From: Thermoplasmata archaeon
Lineage (GTDB): Archaea > Thermoplasmatota > DTKX01 > GCA-020343715
DNA length: 7,178 bases
Reading direction: 5' to 3'
NCBI GenBank assembly: GCA_020343715.1
Contig: CP070808.1
Span: 2,086,171-2,093,348, forward strand
Both the position numbers and the translations under genes were made by a program. The notes below the pieces were generated by a model. That model searched no databases and was not told the origin of the DNA. It worked only from the letters and a program-made list of their open reading frames with translations. Of this stretch, positions 6,584 through 7,178 are shown in pieces. Numbering within the stretch: position 1 is the stretch's first letter; every line of letters begins with the position of its first letter.

Positions 6584-6724
6584 ATGACCGAGGGCTACTG
6601 CATGAAGTGCCGGAAGAAGGTCGAGATCAAGGATGCCAAGAAGATCACCATGAAGAATGGTAAGCCCGCGACGCAGGGCGCTTGCCCCAACTGCGGGACC
6701 AAGGTCTTCCGTATTGGCGGCTAG
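6584..6724 (+). CDS. Small zinc-ribbon protein, DUF5679 type (46 aa)
   Basis: A short complete gene from ATG 6584 to TAG 6722-6724, with AAGGTG (6573-6578) as ribosome site. The 46-residue product begins MTEGYCMKCRKKVEIKD and ends CPNCGTKVFRIGG. C6-x2-C9 and C34-x2-C37 form a four-cysteine zinc ribbon with a 24-residue spacer holding a TMKNGKPA turn. The YCMKC start, KNG turn and CPNCGTKVFRIG ending match the DUF5679 family as I remember it, found in archaea and some bacteria. The family has no established function. The protein is small, basic and soluble, so nucleic-acid or ribosome binding is plausible but unproven. It lies between the coiled-coil gene (68 bp upstream, same strand) and the convergent gatE. 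Confidence 0.85.
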   Translation: MTEGYCMKCRKKVEIKDAKKITMKNGKPATQGACPNCGTKVFRIGG

Positions 6725-6730
6725 GTCCCT

Positions 6731-6740
6731 CTCCTTTTTC
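6731..6740 (+). terminator. Oligo-T terminator after the small zinc-ribbon gene
   Basis: CTCCTTTTTC begins 7 bp after the TAG and contains five T residues (6735-6739) in a pyrimidine-rich stretch. Archaeal RNA polymerase commonly stops at such tracts without a hairpin. Confidence 0.5.
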
Positions 6741-6748
6741 CTCGAACC

Positions 6749-6772
6749 GCCGGTGGCGACAGGGCCACCGGT
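6749..6772. terminator. Perfect 8-bp hairpin between convergent genes
   Basis: CCGGTGGC (6750-6757) pairs perfectly with GCCACCGG (6764-6771) around a six-base loop, with one further G-T pair outside. It lies between the 3' ends of the small zinc-ribbon gene and gatE and is followed on the plus strand by a T-rich tract (about 6780-6800). It could back up rightward termination or protect 3' ends. On the minus strand no T tract follows it. Confidence 0.4.
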
Positions 6773-6819
6773 CGACCCCTCATCTTCTATTTATTCATTC
6801 GACGGGCGAGCCTGCGGCA

Positions 6820-7178
6820 TCACTCGTCCAGTAGGCGGTCTATGGACTCCCCCAGCAACCGCGACAGCTCCTTGCCGTCCACCTGGCCCCGGAACTCCTT
6901 CATGACCTCACCCATCAGGGGTCCCATGGCCCCCTTGCCCCTCTCGCGCACGAAGGCCTCCCGCTCCCGGACGATGGCGTCGATGCGGGCGGCCACGTCC
7001 TCGGTGTCCACCGCCCCCAGGCCCAGGGCCGCCGCGGCCTCCTCCGCGCCCTCGCCGTGCTCCAGCATACGCCCGAGCACCTTGGGGAGCACCTCCTTGG
7101 AGTACAGGCCCCCCGAGACCCCGGACAGGAGCTGGTCGACCATGGCCTCGTCCACGGCGTCGGTGACCGTGCCCTCCC
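6820..7178 (-). CDS. gatE: C-terminal part of archaeal Glu-tRNA(Gln) amidotransferase subunit E (5' end outside window)
   Basis: The frame is open from the right edge to TGA at 6822-6820, giving 118 whole residues; the GTG at 7155 is internal. GatE with GatD converts Glu-tRNA-Gln to Gln-tRNA-Gln in the archaeal cytoplasm. What is visible is the all-helical YqeY/GatB-type tail that binds the tRNA. It runs from YSKEVLPKVLGRML to the signature GKGAMGPLMGEVMKEFRGQVDGKELS near the end (quoted here in part: GAMGPLMGEVMKEFRG). GatB tails usually read GFLVGQVMK...ANP, whereas GPLMG...VM with VDG is the GatE form, so I favour gatE over gatB. The full gene should be about 600 codons, so roughly 80% lies outside. 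It faces the zinc-ribbon gene, with 95 bp between stops. gatD may lie further right. Confidence 0.75.
   Translation of the reverse strand, partial: EGTVTDAVDEAMVDQLLSGVSGGLYSKEVLPKVLGRMLEHGEGAEEAAAALGLGAVDTEDVAARIDAIVREREAFVRERGKGAMGPLMGEVMKEFRGQVDGKELSRLLGESIDRLLDE

Noticed and set aside
1..7178. tRNA genes, CRISPR arrays, insertion sequences or integration sites
   Set aside because: No cloverleaf-like segment, regularly spaced repeats, transposase motifs or terminal repeats were seen. Repetition is confined to coding heptads.

Overview
The window looks like a chromosomal segment of a GC-rich euryarchaeon, most likely in the Thermoplasmatota (for example Methanomassiliicoccales or a relative). 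The grounds are an archaeal-type asparaginyl-tRNA synthetase, the C-terminal end of what appears to be the archaea-specific amidotransferase subunit GatE, a DUF835 protein (a mainly archaeal family), short AT-rich TATA-like boxes upstream of genes, and GGTGA-type Shine-Dalgarno (SD) sites 4-5 nt before start codons. The phylum is an inference. I see no mobile element, CRISPR array, tRNA, rRNA or phage gene.

Layout, left to right: (i) the 3' end of a surface protein gene (+) with an Ig-like repeat, one membrane helix and a proline-rich tail; (ii) asnS (+), complete, behind its own TATA-like box; (iii) a DUF835 gene (-), convergent with asnS, with only 11 bp between the two stops; (iv) a roughly 200-bp AT-richer intergenic region with a TATA-like box for each direction; (v) a very large (+) gene for a 1187-residue coiled-coil protein ending in a four-cysteine zinc ribbon; (vi) a 46-residue zinc-ribbon gene (+, DUF5679 type); (vii) a terminator region with an oligo-T run and a perfect hairpin; (viii) the 3' end of a (-) gene, probably gatE, running off the right edge.

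Functionally, asnS and gatE both belong to aminoacyl-tRNA supply: AsnRS charges tRNA-Asn directly, and GatDE converts Glu-tRNA-Gln to Gln-tRNA-Gln. The surface protein belongs to the cell envelope. The least understood part is the centre: a DUF835 protein and a giant coiled-coil/zinc-ribbon protein transcribed divergently from a shared control region, with a second small zinc-ribbon protein just downstream.

The most notable observations are these. The best ribosome-binding site of the coiled-coil gene points to an ACG codon immediately after an in-frame TAG, not to a normal start. The rod of that protein runs about 659 residues without a proline. The DUF835 domain appears to keep the outline of a RecA/KaiC-like ATPase with a broken P-loop. 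I found no clear evidence for a complete new multi-gene system; the divergent DUF835/coiled-coil pair is the best candidate.
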